Origin: Escallonia rubra
Lineage: Eukaryota; Streptophyta; Magnoliopsida; Escalloniales; Escalloniaceae
Reading direction: 5' to 3'
DNA: 64,000 nucleotides
Assembly: GCA_033065855.1 (NCBI GenBank)
Contig: JAVXUO010002982.1
Coordinates: 62,001-126,000, forward strand
Both the position numbers and the translations under genes were made by a program. Of the stretch, positions 24,117 to 34,213 are shown in pieces; the first letter of the stretch is position 1, and every line of letters begins with the position of its first letter. The notes beneath the pieces are model-generated. The model did not search any database and had not been told where the DNA came from. It worked only from the letters and a program-made list of their open reading frames with translations.

Positions 24117-26133
24117 GGGAAAATTAGGAAATTAGGGGATTTAGGAATAAATATTTGTGGAAGGTGGGTTTTTTTTACAAATTTAAGAAAAAGTGAGTTT
24201 AGTTTTCTAAATTTCTGAACAAGGGAGGCATTAAAAAAAAATGGATTTTTTTCAAAACTTTAATTTTTGTTATCCAAACTACTCTTCCCTCGTCTTCCCT
24301 CCAAACTACCCAAGTTTCAATACGTACAAGCTCCCCCAGCCCCCTCGCCTCCCCTACCCACCCACCCACCAACTGGCCCAACTCCCGCATCAGATTTCCT
24401 CTACATCTAGACATTGAAGACTGATTTGTTGGATGAAATTAAGGATTAGATGAGGGAGTTTGCGAAGGCTGAAGATATGCGCCAACTGTTTGATGAAACG
24501 CCGCTAAGAAGACTTGATGAGTGAGTTGTGTGTGGGTTTAAAGTTAGCAGGTTATGGTGGCCGTGACATAAATCTCACTCTGCAAAAAAACAAGTAATTA
24601 GATGCAAGTGTGTTCGTCCGTTTGTATCAATATCCAACTACTCTGCAAAAAAGTAAGAATTTTCAAATTTTCCCTAGATCTAGACATTAAGGATTGATTT
24701 GTTGAATGAAATTAACAATTAGATGATGGGATTTGCGAAAGTTGTAAATTTTTTGTTAGCCACGTAAGGCTTCAAAATTGTTCATTTTTTTATGTATCTT
24801 GTACAATTTTGAGATTCACATCGTATAAAAACGAAAATTTTGTTGTAACTAGGGAAGTTGTTTATAGGATAAGAGGGGTTCATCGTTTTAATCCCGGACT
24901 CTCTGTCAATTCCTTATTTCCACTACTCCTGCTGTGTAAAGTTCATTTTTGCCGGCAGTAAAACACTTCATCATTTTGTAGATTATTTCCATCACTTACA
25001 TGGGAAAAGTTACATGGGAAAAGTTTACCTAATTTTCTAATTTAGTGGTAATCTTTGTCGTAGTCCTTCGCTGAATCATGATATCTAAGGTATAATGCCT
25101 GAGATGTTACAAAGATATATGTCAAAGCTCACTTAATATTAATATAAAAACATCACATCGTATCATTTTTCATACGGTTTTAAAATATGCTAAGAGGAGC
25201 TTTGCCAAACCTCCAAGTCCTCTATACTAACCTTTTACCACTAAGGAGCAACCACATATCTCAATCTTATCATGGTTGAAAAAAATATTTACATCTTATA
25301 AAGAGAAACAAGAACGTGGTTGGAAGGAAAATGGAAGAATATAATAGAGTATAAACTTTTTTTAACTTTTGGCAGGACCAAAAATATGGTATGTAACAGT
25401 AGAACTTTAAAATCAAATGTCAAAACTATTTGCATAAAAGTAACTTCGTTAATTGGTTGTTTTCGTGGTGTAGAACAGCCCATGATATGTATGTAAGGCC
25501 ATCTTAAAATAAATTTATCAACTTTAATAATGCACTTTGAGATATTCAAATAATATAAAGAAAATATTACAGAAGAAAATACTAATTGCTTTTTTGCAGA
25601 GTAGTTGGATATTGATACAAACGCACGAACGCAGTTGCATCTAATTACTTGTTTTTTTGCAGAATGAGACTTGTGTCATGGCCACCATAACCTGCTAAAC
25701 TTAAACCCACACACAACTCACTCATCAAGTCTTCTTAGCGGCATTTCATCAAACAGTTGGCGCACCTCTTCAGCCTTCGCAAACTCCCTCACCTAATCCT
25801 CAATTCCATCCAGCAAATCAGTCCTCAATAATGTCTAGATGTAGGGGAAATCTGATGCGGGACTTGGGTCAGTTGGTGGGTGGGAAGAGGAGAGGAGGGG
25901 GCTAGGGGAGCTTGTACGTATTGAAGTTTGGGTAGTTTGGATGGAAGATGGGGGAAGCGTAGTTTGGGTAAACAAAAATTGAAGTTTTGAAAAAATCCAT
26001 TTTTGTTTTAAGGCCCTCCCTTGTTCAGAAATTTAGAAAACTAAACCCACTTTTTCTTAAGTTTATAAAATAAAAAAAAAACCACCTTCCACAAATATTT
26101 ATTCCTAAATCCCCTCATTTCCTAAATTTTCCC
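24117..26133. mobile_element. 2-kb element with 540-bp inverted-repeat arms
   Basis: Left arm 24117-24655 (from GGGAAAATTAGGAAATTAG) and right arm about 25589-26133 (ending CATTTCCTAAATTTTCCC) are reverse complements at high identity over their full length. The spacer is about 930 bp of AT-rich non-coding DNA. Flanks ATCAAAC (24110-24116) and ATCAAAAC (26134-26141) resemble an imperfect target duplication. Each arm carries a short gene-like segment (LLDEIKD, REFAKAEDMRQLFDETP, LRRLDE). A diverged extra copy of its first part lies at about 24672-24745 in the spacer. A transcript across it would form a very long hairpin. No transposase is present. Confidence 0.83.
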
Positions 26134-27800
26134 ATCAAAACAGACCTTATGAACCGTAAAGGCGTAAACAAGTGGATTAATTAATAAGGCATTACAAAAG
26201 TTAATTTTCAGTTATTCAACTCATGCCTAGGCTTATGTTAGATAAGAGTTTCATGACTAGAATCCTCTACTGTAACATAAAAATATTACTAAATACGTTA
26301 TAGCTAAAAGATTGTTGTTATAAAAAAAATTAGCAATAAGTTTAAAAAAAATTAGAACTATTTTTTTGTCGCTAAAACTATAACATTAGAAATTCGGCAA
26401 AGCAAATGATCCATCCGGCTTTTACCGTATCCATTTTGCATTTTTAGTACCATCTTTATGTTCTTTGTTTTTTCGAATCTTTTTTTATAATATTATTCAC
26501 CGGTTCATAAATCACTTCTCAACCCTTCTTGGAATCTGCTTCAAAATATAGACTAAAAATTGGGACAAATTTAATTAGGTCACTTGTACTTTACCCTCTT
26601 TTTTTAATTTGGTCTTTACAGCTCAAAATCCTTGAAACTGGTTCATATACTATTCTTCGTCGTCAATTAAGTCTTTCTGTTAGCTTTTTCCGTCCAAAAT
26701 GACCACATGACAGGCACTAGGTTAATTTTCTTTGGATACTTCTATCAAGCCATGCCAATAGACGGAAAAACTGTTTAGGGGGAAAGAATTAACAACACTG
26801 GATAAATTACCTCCATCTAAATTGTTGACGCTGCCAACCACCACCATCCCAACTGAAAACGTTGTCAATAACCACCATCCGAACTCAATTTTAGAGGACA
26901 TTTTGGTAGAATCCATCTTCATCTTCTATCTCCATCTTCAACTACGGCGCCACCGTTAGACCTCCATTCACAACAGCACATCTTTCTATCCACCGCACAA
27001 CAATTCTAGTGACGAATTTACCTTCAATCACTATAGGATTGCTAACCAAAAGCAAACCAACCATCGAATTACCAATTCGTGAGCCACCACCATCCCCATT
27101 GATCTGCAGCCCACCGCCACTCCCTTATTAACCACAACACAATTGCAAAAAAGGCAACTACCAACTACTGACTCCACCAAACCCGCAATCAATATCACCA
27201 ACCACTGACTCCACCAATCAGCTTATCCACCACCCATCGCGTCCACTAATCAGCCATCCCCACTCAAATTGGACTTAATCTTCAAAATTACCACTAAAAA
27301 TAAGTCACATCATCACTTCGACGAATTTTTACCTCGAAAAATACTCGGAAGTATCAGATGCCAAACTCATAAACTTTATGGTGCGAGTTAGGAAAACGAA
27401 GTTTGCAAGTGTAGGCCACCACCGCAAATAAACTTAGTGGCATCAAATCTAACTAACCCTTTAATCATCAGTGAGATTTTTGAAACATATCTTTGAGGAC
27501 CGTTGGGACATGTTGCCAGTATTTGAAAACAAAGTTGTGTTTAGACTATTAAACTATTCACCTACTGCTCACCGAACGTCCCATAAAAGTTCAAATACCA
27601 AAGCCAATATTGTTAAATTATGTATGTAAAGAAGGTTACAAAAGATTAGCTAAAGGCAAAAGGACAGCTTTGTCGTATGTATTATTGGAGGTCACATGTT
27701 TGTCCTCTATCCGTTATTCTATTGTACGTGTTTGAATTCCATCAACTATCAGATGGTAGCACTTGAAATCTTCGGAACCGATTGATCCCAAGCATGCCAA
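26134..27800. other. Intergenic with a lone half-TIR
   Basis: Positions about 26580-26720 (CACTTGTACTTTACCC, GGTCTTTACAG, CCGTCCAAAATGACCACATGA) resemble one arm of the element at 19527-20395. I find no partner arm. Positions 26930-27260 are CCACC-rich simple sequence. No gene. Confidence 0.5.
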
Positions 27801-28323
27801 TTCAATTCTGCCTACTGATTTGAATTTCTTAATCTTTTCTGGAAAGAGGGGGAAAAATTGGAGAAGATAGAATAGCATTTTCATTAGTGTTGGTTGAGTG
27901 TTTCCATACGTATATATGTCACTTATAAGTGTTTGTTCATGCGAGATCATCGAGACAAAAAGTTAAGAAAAATATTCAAACTCAAAACTCTTTTAAGTAA
28001 AAAGAACGAGTTTTAGAACTCAAGCTCTTTTAAGGAGAAAGAACAGGCGCGCTCATCAGTTTGTTCTTTTCTTTAGTCCTTTAGCTCCAATATTTGAACT
28101 ATTAGAGGCCACTTGCACATTTGAAACAAATAGCTCCTCCCGCGAGGTAGGCCTTAAGTGATTCACGAGACAAATCAAAGAAAAAGATGTGACGGGGGGT
28201 TTAAGGAGTTATCTTTGCTACAAGGTACATCAAGGCACACACGCATGCATAAGTGTTCGACTGTGAAAAAGTGTAAATGTACCATCCGTCGAAATTGTAT
28301 CTATTGTCACAGCGTGTATGTAT

Positions 28324-28336
28324 ACACTTTTCAAGT
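28324..28336. repeat. Target-site duplication of the LINE, 3' side
   Basis: ACACTTTTCAAGT here is repeated exactly at 29792-29804. The pair brackets the LINE remnant, and its poly(T) (the minus-strand tail) starts right after this copy. Confidence 0.9.
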
Positions 28337-29791
28337 AATTTTTTATTTTTTTTTTGGTGCTACGGAAATATATTAAAATAACAATTTAACTACAAAATTT
28401 AAGCCCGCACATGGGCAACACCAGCAGAGTCATCGGATAACAACGGGAGCACCACCTTTGGTGGTTGTATGAGGTACACAAAAGACTCTCGTTGTTGTTC
28501 GCCAAGTTTAGACATTTGATCGGCGCATAAGTTACTCTCTCTAAAGACATGTGTAATAATAGATCTAGTGTTCCTAATCAAGAATCTAGCATCCTTAATA
28601 AGGCTGCTCAGGGGGTGCCATAAGATTTCCTTTTGGTTGATCAACTCCACAGCATCTTTAGAGTCAGTTTCAACCAACACGTTTGCATAACCTTGATCTA
28701 TGATCACTTGCATTCCTCTGACAATTCCATGTAGTTCTGCTTCCCAAACAATGCATCCCTGTAAGTAGCCATAGTAGCCACATATCCAGCTCCCTGTGTC
28801 ACTTCTAATAAGGCCACCAAATCCTCCATTTCCATTTGTTTTTGCACATCCATTTGTATTAAGTTTTAAAGTACCTGCACAAGGGAGAGACCACTTGATT
28901 ATTCTTCTATTAATATTCATGCCTTTTTCTTTGACCTTGAAGGCATTTCCCAGATCTGTGGCCTGATTAAGGCAGATCCTCCAAATGATCTCGTTCGGTG
29001 TAACGGTCCCCTCTATACTTTCCTTGTTCCTGCTTTTCCAAACCTGCCAAAGTATAGATATAGAAATATCCTGCAGTCATACTTTCCTCCTCCGTAAATT
29101 GGTGAGCTGTAAACAATTTCCTCCACATGGCTCTAGCTTTTGGGCATGTTCGCAGGATATGTTCAGTATTCTCATAACCATGACCACATCTAACACAGTT
29201 GGGGTTAGAAATGATATTCCTTGAGGCCATGAGACTATTAGAACATAATCTGTTTTTAATAGCAAGCCAAAGAAATAGAATTAGTTTTTGAGGCAGTTTA
29301 AGTATCCAGATCCATTTCCACTTGATTTCAGGCTCATCTATACCTTCAATCTCCCTGATAGTCTCATAAGCACTAGTAATAGAAAAAACCCCACCTGGGT
29401 GTTTGCCCCAACATTTAGTGTCAATCTCATTGTCATTTTCAGGGATATGGACATTCAAAATTTGTTGAATCTGATCCTGGTTAACTAAATCCCCAATTTT
29501 ACACTGAGGTCCCATTTCCTGTCAGAAATAAAATTGTCCACCTTTAAGTCAGGGCTTTGGGATACATCCACATCAGCCATAGGCCCAGAGCCACACCACC
29601 AGTCATGCCAAAAGCTAACCTTATTACCCTTGTTAATGATCCACTTAGTTCCTCTGGCAAGAATATGGTTGCTTTTACAGATGCTTCTCCATATATGTGA
29701 AGATCTATTAGTCTTTTTCCAATCTCTAGGGTTTTCATTCTTAATGTATTTATGTTTTATAACCTTAACCCAAAGAAGATCCTCGTTAATA
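28337..29791 (-). mobile_element. 5'-truncated LINE (L1-type) retrotransposon
   Basis: The insertion is 1455 bp on the minus strand, with a poly(A) tail (poly-T at about 28339-28355) and a perfect 13-bp target duplication. Only the 3' end of ORF2 survives: the segment after reverse transcriptase, the RT zinc-binding domain and a C-terminal RNase H. The endonuclease and RT core are absent because copying stopped early, which is typical of LINE integration. The duplicated segment at 36843-38262 retains the matching empty site near 37291-37302. Confidence 0.93.
28399..29791 (-). pseudogene. LINE ORF2 C-terminal remnant: zf-RVT and RNase H domains
   Basis: Reading from 29791 down: LLWVKVIKHKYI and KWIINKGNKVSFWHDWW (pre-zinc-finger region), then WKWIWILKLPQKLILFLW...CVRCGHGYENTEHILRTC, the CX2C...HX4C zf-RVT domain. 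Last comes LKLNTNGC...WEAELHGIVRGMQ...VETDSKDAVELI, the RNase H domain. Two frameshifts break the chain, near 29515 and between 28967 and 28985. The first RNase H acidic residue is Asn (NTNG), so the domain would be inactive even if expressed. The stop is at 28399-28401, about 60 bp before the tail. Confidence 0.92.
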
Positions 29792-29804
29792 ACACTTTTC
29801 AAGT
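29792..29804. repeat. Target-site duplication of the LINE, 5' side
   Basis: An exact repeat of 28324-28336, marking the truncation point of the LINE. Confidence 0.9.
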
Positions 29805-30720
29805 CGGAGGACACAAATAACATAAGAGAACCAACATTGATCATGTTAGCCAGTCTTAATTATACCAAACATTATCTGTTAATTCACATAATCCCCTTCT
29901 AGCTATTTGAACTCAACCCAGAGATCGTCTGTTCAAACAAGATTCAACATTCCGTAGCAAAGAACTGGTCCTGAAGTTTGAAAGAGTGCTGGTTTCGAAG
30001 ACCCACTTGCTATTCTTAAGGCTCAAGAGCATCATCCTGCAACGGTACGTTGTGCATAAAGACATTGTACAAACAGCTCTGACATTGTTGTATTAAGAAT
30101 TGTTTAGTTGTAGCTGAGATGTTCCATCCTTCTTCTGGGACCATTAATCCGTTATGCTATTCATACCCAACTTGTGTTTGAAATCTCTTGCAATAGCAGA
30201 CCTCTAACTCTCAGTACAGTGAGATACCAAGTTCGAGTACCCAAGTCAATGTTAAGTTAGTGAGAAAAGGAACAAAAAGGTAAGTAACAATTTGTCGCAT
30301 GCAGTGGCACTTGCATGTTTGTCCTCTCCGTTATGCCTTTTTAGTCCCATACCAAAGGTAATTGGTGTCCACCTGCTGTTACAGATTCTAGCTGTTCAGA
30401 AGTTAGCAACTGCATGGCAAGAAAGAATTTTTGGCTTGGCCGGAAAGAACTCGTCTGTCAGTGTGCAGTTAGATCATTCACTTGTCGTGAACCATGCGTA
30501 CGTGCTGCCGGTGGCTGCCGTGGGTAAGCAGCACGTACATGACCATGCATGGAATTTTCATAAGTTTTCTTTTTGCTTTTCAATTACAAGTGCATTTGAT
30601 GTAAGAAAAGCATAGAAATCAGTTACGAGAACATGTAGATTTTTATGGGCAAGATATATTTTATCCCAACGAAAATCAGTCACCGCTGTTTTGAAACCTC
30701 TAAGCAAAACTTTGGCTTTA

Positions 30721-30725
30721 CATTG
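30721..30725. repeat. Target duplication CATTG of the solo LTR, left
   Basis: CATTG lies just before the terminal TG and is repeated at 33274-33278 just after the terminal CA. The matching place in the second duplication copy is uninterrupted (about 38205). Confidence 0.8.
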
Positions 30726-31044
30726 TGATGCCAAGGAAAGTGGGTTCGCAGTCATCGTGGAGGTGCTACAAAGAATGCAGTCCGAGTCAGATGACAAGTA
30801 TGCTGATGTGAGACACAGCAGAACAAGGGCAGAGACCAAGGGCTTCCCAGACAAAGCATGAGGGTGGCAGTGCTGCGAGGGCGCTGGCGCAGGATGAATA
30901 TACGATGACAGTCACAGTCTGATGCTTAGGTCCAGAGTCAGGGTCCTGTATGTTTCTCTCTCTAGGATTCTAGAGTGAGAAAGTGAAAATGTGAGAATCC
31001 GTCCAACCGTCAATGTTCCGTCCTGAATGTATTCTCAAGACCCC

Positions 31045-31052
31045 TATTTATA
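31045..31052 (-). promoter_or_regulatory. TATA box of the solo LTR
   Basis: The minus strand reads CTTTATAAATAGGGG across 31041-31055, a near-ideal plant TATA box. It places transcription start near 31015. Confidence 0.65.
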
Positions 31053-31449
31053 AAGGTTGAGATGATGATGTCATCAACCGACACGTGGCGCTCCCCGAGA
31101 GTGACACGTCACCGAAGGGTCCACGGGTGTCGGTGCTCCACAGACTGTCGGATCGCATATTCACTCGGCCTGCCCCGCACAGCGTCGCTCTGTCTGTCTG
31201 GAAAGACTGGCTCCCACAACGTCAGTGTGGCCAGAGAACCCCTTTGATCTAGCCACCAATCCAAGCCCTTGTAGAGTCCCACAGGCCTGGCAGCGATGGG
31301 GACGACCCGATGCCAACTGCCAGGCGAACTAGGCGCGATGCCCTCCGAAGACCTGCTGCACGGATCTCGGAGTGACCCGGGGGTCATAGTCCCTAGGGGC
31401 GCTGACGTAAGCCCCCAGTGCCGGAGCACGTAGGCCAGTCACGCAGGCA

Positions 31450-32290
31450 CCCTGGCGGAGATAGTGTCCCTGAGGAGTCGCCTATTTCGCGGGCCGAGGT
31501 AGCATCCCGGAGGAGCCGTTTACCTGGCAGAAGGGGAGTGTTCGTGTCGGAGCACTTGGAGCTCCCTGGCAGAGATAGTGTCCCGGAGGAGTCGCCTATC
31601 CCCGCGGATGAGTCCATGTGCCAAAGCACTCGGAGCGCGTCAAGGTAGCATCCTGGAGGAGCCGTCTACCTGACTGGCCGAGGTAGTATCCCGGAGGAGC
31701 CGTCTACCTGGCAGAAGGTAATTTTAAGAGCTCCCTGGCAGAGATAGTGTCCCGGAGGAGTCGCATATCCATGCGGGTGAGTCCTTGTGCCAGAGCACTC
31801 GGAGCGTGTCAAGGTAGCATCCCGGAGGATCCGTCTACCCGACTGGCCGAGGTAGCATCCCGGAGGAGCCGTCTACCTGGCGTAAGGGGAGTTGAAGAGC
31901 TCCCTGGCAGAGATAGTGTCCCGGAGGAGTCGTCTATCCCCGCAGATGAGTCCTTGTGCCGGAGCACTCAAAGCGTGTCAAGGTAGCATCCCGAAGGAGC
32001 CGTCTACCCGACTGGCTGAGGTAGCATCCAGGAAGAGCCGTCTACCTGGCAGAAAGGGAGTTGAAGAGCTCCCTGGCGGAGATAGTGTCCCGGAGGAGTC
32101 ACATATCCCCACGGGTGAGTCCTTGTGCCGGAGCACTCAGAGCGCGTCAAGGTAGCATCTCGGAGGAGCCGTCTACCCGATTGGCCGAGGTAGCGTCCGG
32201 AGGAGCCGTCTACCTGGCGGAATAGGAGTTGAAAAGCTTCCTAGCGAAGATAATGTCCCGGAGGAGTCGCCTATCCCCGCATGTACTGCG
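31450..32290. repeat. About 169-bp tandem repeat array (about 5 copies)
   Basis: The marker AGATAGTGTCCCGGAGGAGTC (with variants) recurs at about 31570, 31740, 31909, 32079 and 32246, a spacing of 168-170 bp. A partial copy sits near 31455. Inside each unit are one or two smaller GGTAGCATCCCGGAGGAGCC modules. Long open frames here are an artefact of repetition. Confidence 0.88.
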
Positions 32291-32598
32291 CACTCCAGAG
32301 AGTGGGTCGAAGCATGTTCCACGACCAAGGCAAGGTGCGCATGGTGTGGTGAATGAGTGTGGTGCCCGGGGGGCATGTAACATGAATCTGGCGCACGGGC
32401 GTGATGAAGTAAGTAAGGTGTCGGGGGCACATCTGTGTTAGTGGTATGGCGTATGGCCATGACGGAGTACGTATGGTGCCGTGGGCACAGTAGTATGACA
32501 GAGCGCCTGGGGGCACGGTTGTATCAGCGGCGCGGCACACGGGCGTGGCGGAGTGTTGGAGTGCGGCGCCCAGACGCCGGCGACGGGGTCACGGAGAT

Positions 32599-32960
32599 GA
32601 CGTCCGGGCGAAGGGGTCACGGAGTGACGTCCGGGCGACGTGGTCGCGGAGTGACGTCCGGGCAACGGGGTCGCGGAGTGATGTCAAGGCGACGTGGTCG
32701 CGGAGTGATGTCCGAGCGACGTGGTCACGGAGTGAAGTCTAGGCGACGTGGTCGCGAAGTGATGTATGGGCGACGGGTCGCGGAGTGATGTCCGGGCGAC
32801 GGGGGTCGTGGAGATGACGTCCGGAAGATGGGCAACGGGGGTTGCGGAGTGATGTCAGGGCGACTTGGTCGCGGAGTGATGTCCGGGCGACGTGGTCGCG
32901 AAGTGATGTTCGAGCGACGTGGTCGCGGAGTGATGTCCGGACGACGGGCGACGGGGGTCG
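32599..32960. repeat. 27-bp tandem repeat array (about 13 copies)
   Basis: The unit resembles GATGTCCGGGCGACGTGG plus TCGCGGAGT. Most units are exactly 27 bp, and a few carry insertions (near 32810-32850 and the last one). Because 27 is a multiple of three, all six frames stay open or repetitive, giving Arg/Gly-rich pseudo-proteins. It is very CpG-rich. Confidence 0.92.
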
Positions 32961-33273
32961 CGGGGGATGCATGGTCCCTTGAAGAGTAGTGAAGGTGCTA
33001 AGGATGGAGGCCAAGGCCAACCTCCTTGGGCAAGTGCCATGGCGCGCTGATGGGCGATGAGCGAAGTACGACGGTCGAAGCGTGATGAGGCGTCGCGCGA
33101 AAATGAGTTTCTTAGTGACGAAGTAACGTAACAAAAGTGAGAAGTGCACGTGACTTGAGCGTGCACGCTTTGACTGGTTGTGAGCGTTGAAAATGAATGT
33201 TGCTTGTCCGGACGTGTCATGAAAAATGGGACTCCAGTGGGCCTTTAGGTGCAACTAGAATAGTTTGGGAACA

Positions 33274-33278
33274 CATTG
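33274..33278. repeat. Target duplication CATTG of the solo LTR, right
   Basis: CATTG follows the terminal CA of the LTR and matches 30721-30725. Confidence 0.8.
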
Positions 33279-33349
33279 TTATCAATAATTATAACTGAAG
33301 TGAAGTGCATAAAGTAATGTCTTGATGTTCACCCTAATGATTAGCTGAA

Positions 33350-33657
33350 ATTACGCTCCCAATCAGTATAATACATACTCACTGTTCGACTAGACTAGGT
33401 CAAAACACATGTTTACTACTTATCTCGTCTGAAAAGTAATATGATCTCCAAGGATCAGATTTAGAGCCCAACTGTTACTCCTAATTCTACTAGAATCTAT
33501 CACATATGCTTATATAAAGGGGACTCTCCCCATGTATGTAAACCAACTATTCACACATATGCAAGTTGTATTTTCTTGCTTTCTCGGAGATTTACCATGT
33601 AGCTGCACTCTTACTTAAGTATCGGAGAGTTCCCCATCAGAGCCCCCACTTGACGGT
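33350..33657 (+). repeat. LTR-like remnant with TATA box
   Basis: ATGCTTATATAAAGGGGACTC near 33507-33527 is a good TATA context. It is followed by a pyrimidine-rich leader and CATCAGAGCCCCCACTT, typical of the R/U5 of Tat-type Ty3 LTRs. It lies upstream of the Ty3 pol remnant at 35760 on the same strand, so it may be what is left of that element's 5' end. Boundaries are not fixed. Confidence 0.4.
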
Positions 33658-33996
33658 CACTAAAAAGGTTTTTGCGACGGACTTTTACCGACGGATTCAA
33701 TCCGTCGGTAAAAGTTTATTACTTAAAGGGAAACCCTACTCTTCATCTCTTTCTCACGGCCGCAACTTTTCTCCTTTCACCCTTAACCTCTCTCTCTCTC
33801 TCTCTCAACCTCTCTCTCTCTCTCTAATCGACTTACCTTTGGCCGCCGCCCACCTCGATTGCCTCTCCTCTTCACCGGCTGCCTCCCATGCCACCACCCC
33901 TCCGTCCCCACCGCTGCCCCAAGGCACCCATCCATCCCACCCCACCGCTGCCACATCCCCAAATCACTCCCCCACCACGCTGATGCGTAGGCCCAA

Positions 33997-34016
33997 CCCC
34001 CCCCCCCCCCCCCCCC
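33997..34016 (+). repeat. Poly(C) run, 20 bp
   Basis: Twenty consecutive C inside the CACTA element. Such a run is rare in plant DNA and prone to sequencing length errors. Confidence 0.85.
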
Positions 34017-34121
34017 GCCAAACCAATTTGGTAATTTTTTCAAAGGTTGCTTATGTGTCTTGTTGATCCACCACCACCATCAATTAGCAGATACCAAGAT
34101 TAGGTGAGACTTTATGTTACT

Positions 34122-34213
34122 TTATTTTTCTCTTTTATTTGTTGCTTCCATCTTATGTTCTTATTTTTTATTTTTCTCTTTTATTTGTTGCTTCCATCTT
34201 ATGTTCTTATTTT
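34122..34213 (+). repeat. 46-bp tandem duplication
   Basis: TTCTCTTTTATTTGTTGCTT and the surrounding 46 bp are repeated twice, head to tail, without visible mismatches. This is a recent slippage or unequal-exchange event in the CACTA interior. Confidence 0.88.

Larger units (their letters stand above)
30726..33273 (-). mobile_element. 2.55-kb solo LTR with internal tandem arrays
   Basis: The block begins TGATGCC and ends GGGAACA. Read on the minus strand it starts TGTTCCC and ends GGCATCA, with a 5-bp CATTG duplication on both sides, so it was integrated as an LTR. There is no coding sequence. A TATA box lies on the minus strand at 31045-31052, about 320 bp from the LTR end, giving a short R/U5 and a 2.2-kb U3. 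The U3 is GC-rich and made mostly of two tandem arrays. Such long LTRs suit the Tat/Ogre-like Ty3 group, but the lineage is inference because no internal region is left. Minus strand is chosen from the TATA box. Confidence 0.82.
27803..33345 (+). repeat. Direct duplication, copy 1 (interrupted twice)
   Basis: Segments 27803-28336, 29805-30725 and 33279-33345 match, in order, the continuous stretch 36843-38262. Shared words include GTGTTGGTTGAGTGTTTCC, AATTTGTCGCATGCAGTGG, TTCAGAAGTTAGCAACTGCA and GTGCAGTTAGATCATTCACT. The two interruptions are the LINE at 28337-29791 and the solo LTR at 30726-33273. Copy 1 also has about 130 bp near 28165-28290 that copy 2 lacks. No gene is recognised in either copy. 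The repeats flank a dead Ty3 element, but their ends do not look like LTRs. Confidence 0.8.

Noticed and set aside
30180..30250. Pol III B-box-like word (AAGTTCGAGTACCC) suggesting a SINE
   Set aside because: No A-box at the right distance, no tail or target duplication; it belongs to the duplicated segment.
31418..32155. Several 75-90 codon frames with GRDSVPEES-type repeats
   Set aside because: They arise from the 169-bp tandem array inside the solo LTR; no start context or domain, and they vary with the repeat.
32435..32788. 117-codon Arg/Gly-rich frame
   Set aside because: Translation of the 27-bp tandem array; open on several frames only because 27 is divisible by three.
32599..32960. 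CRISPR-like regular repeats
   Set aside because: Units are head-to-tail without unique spacers and the genome is a plant; it is a minisatellite.
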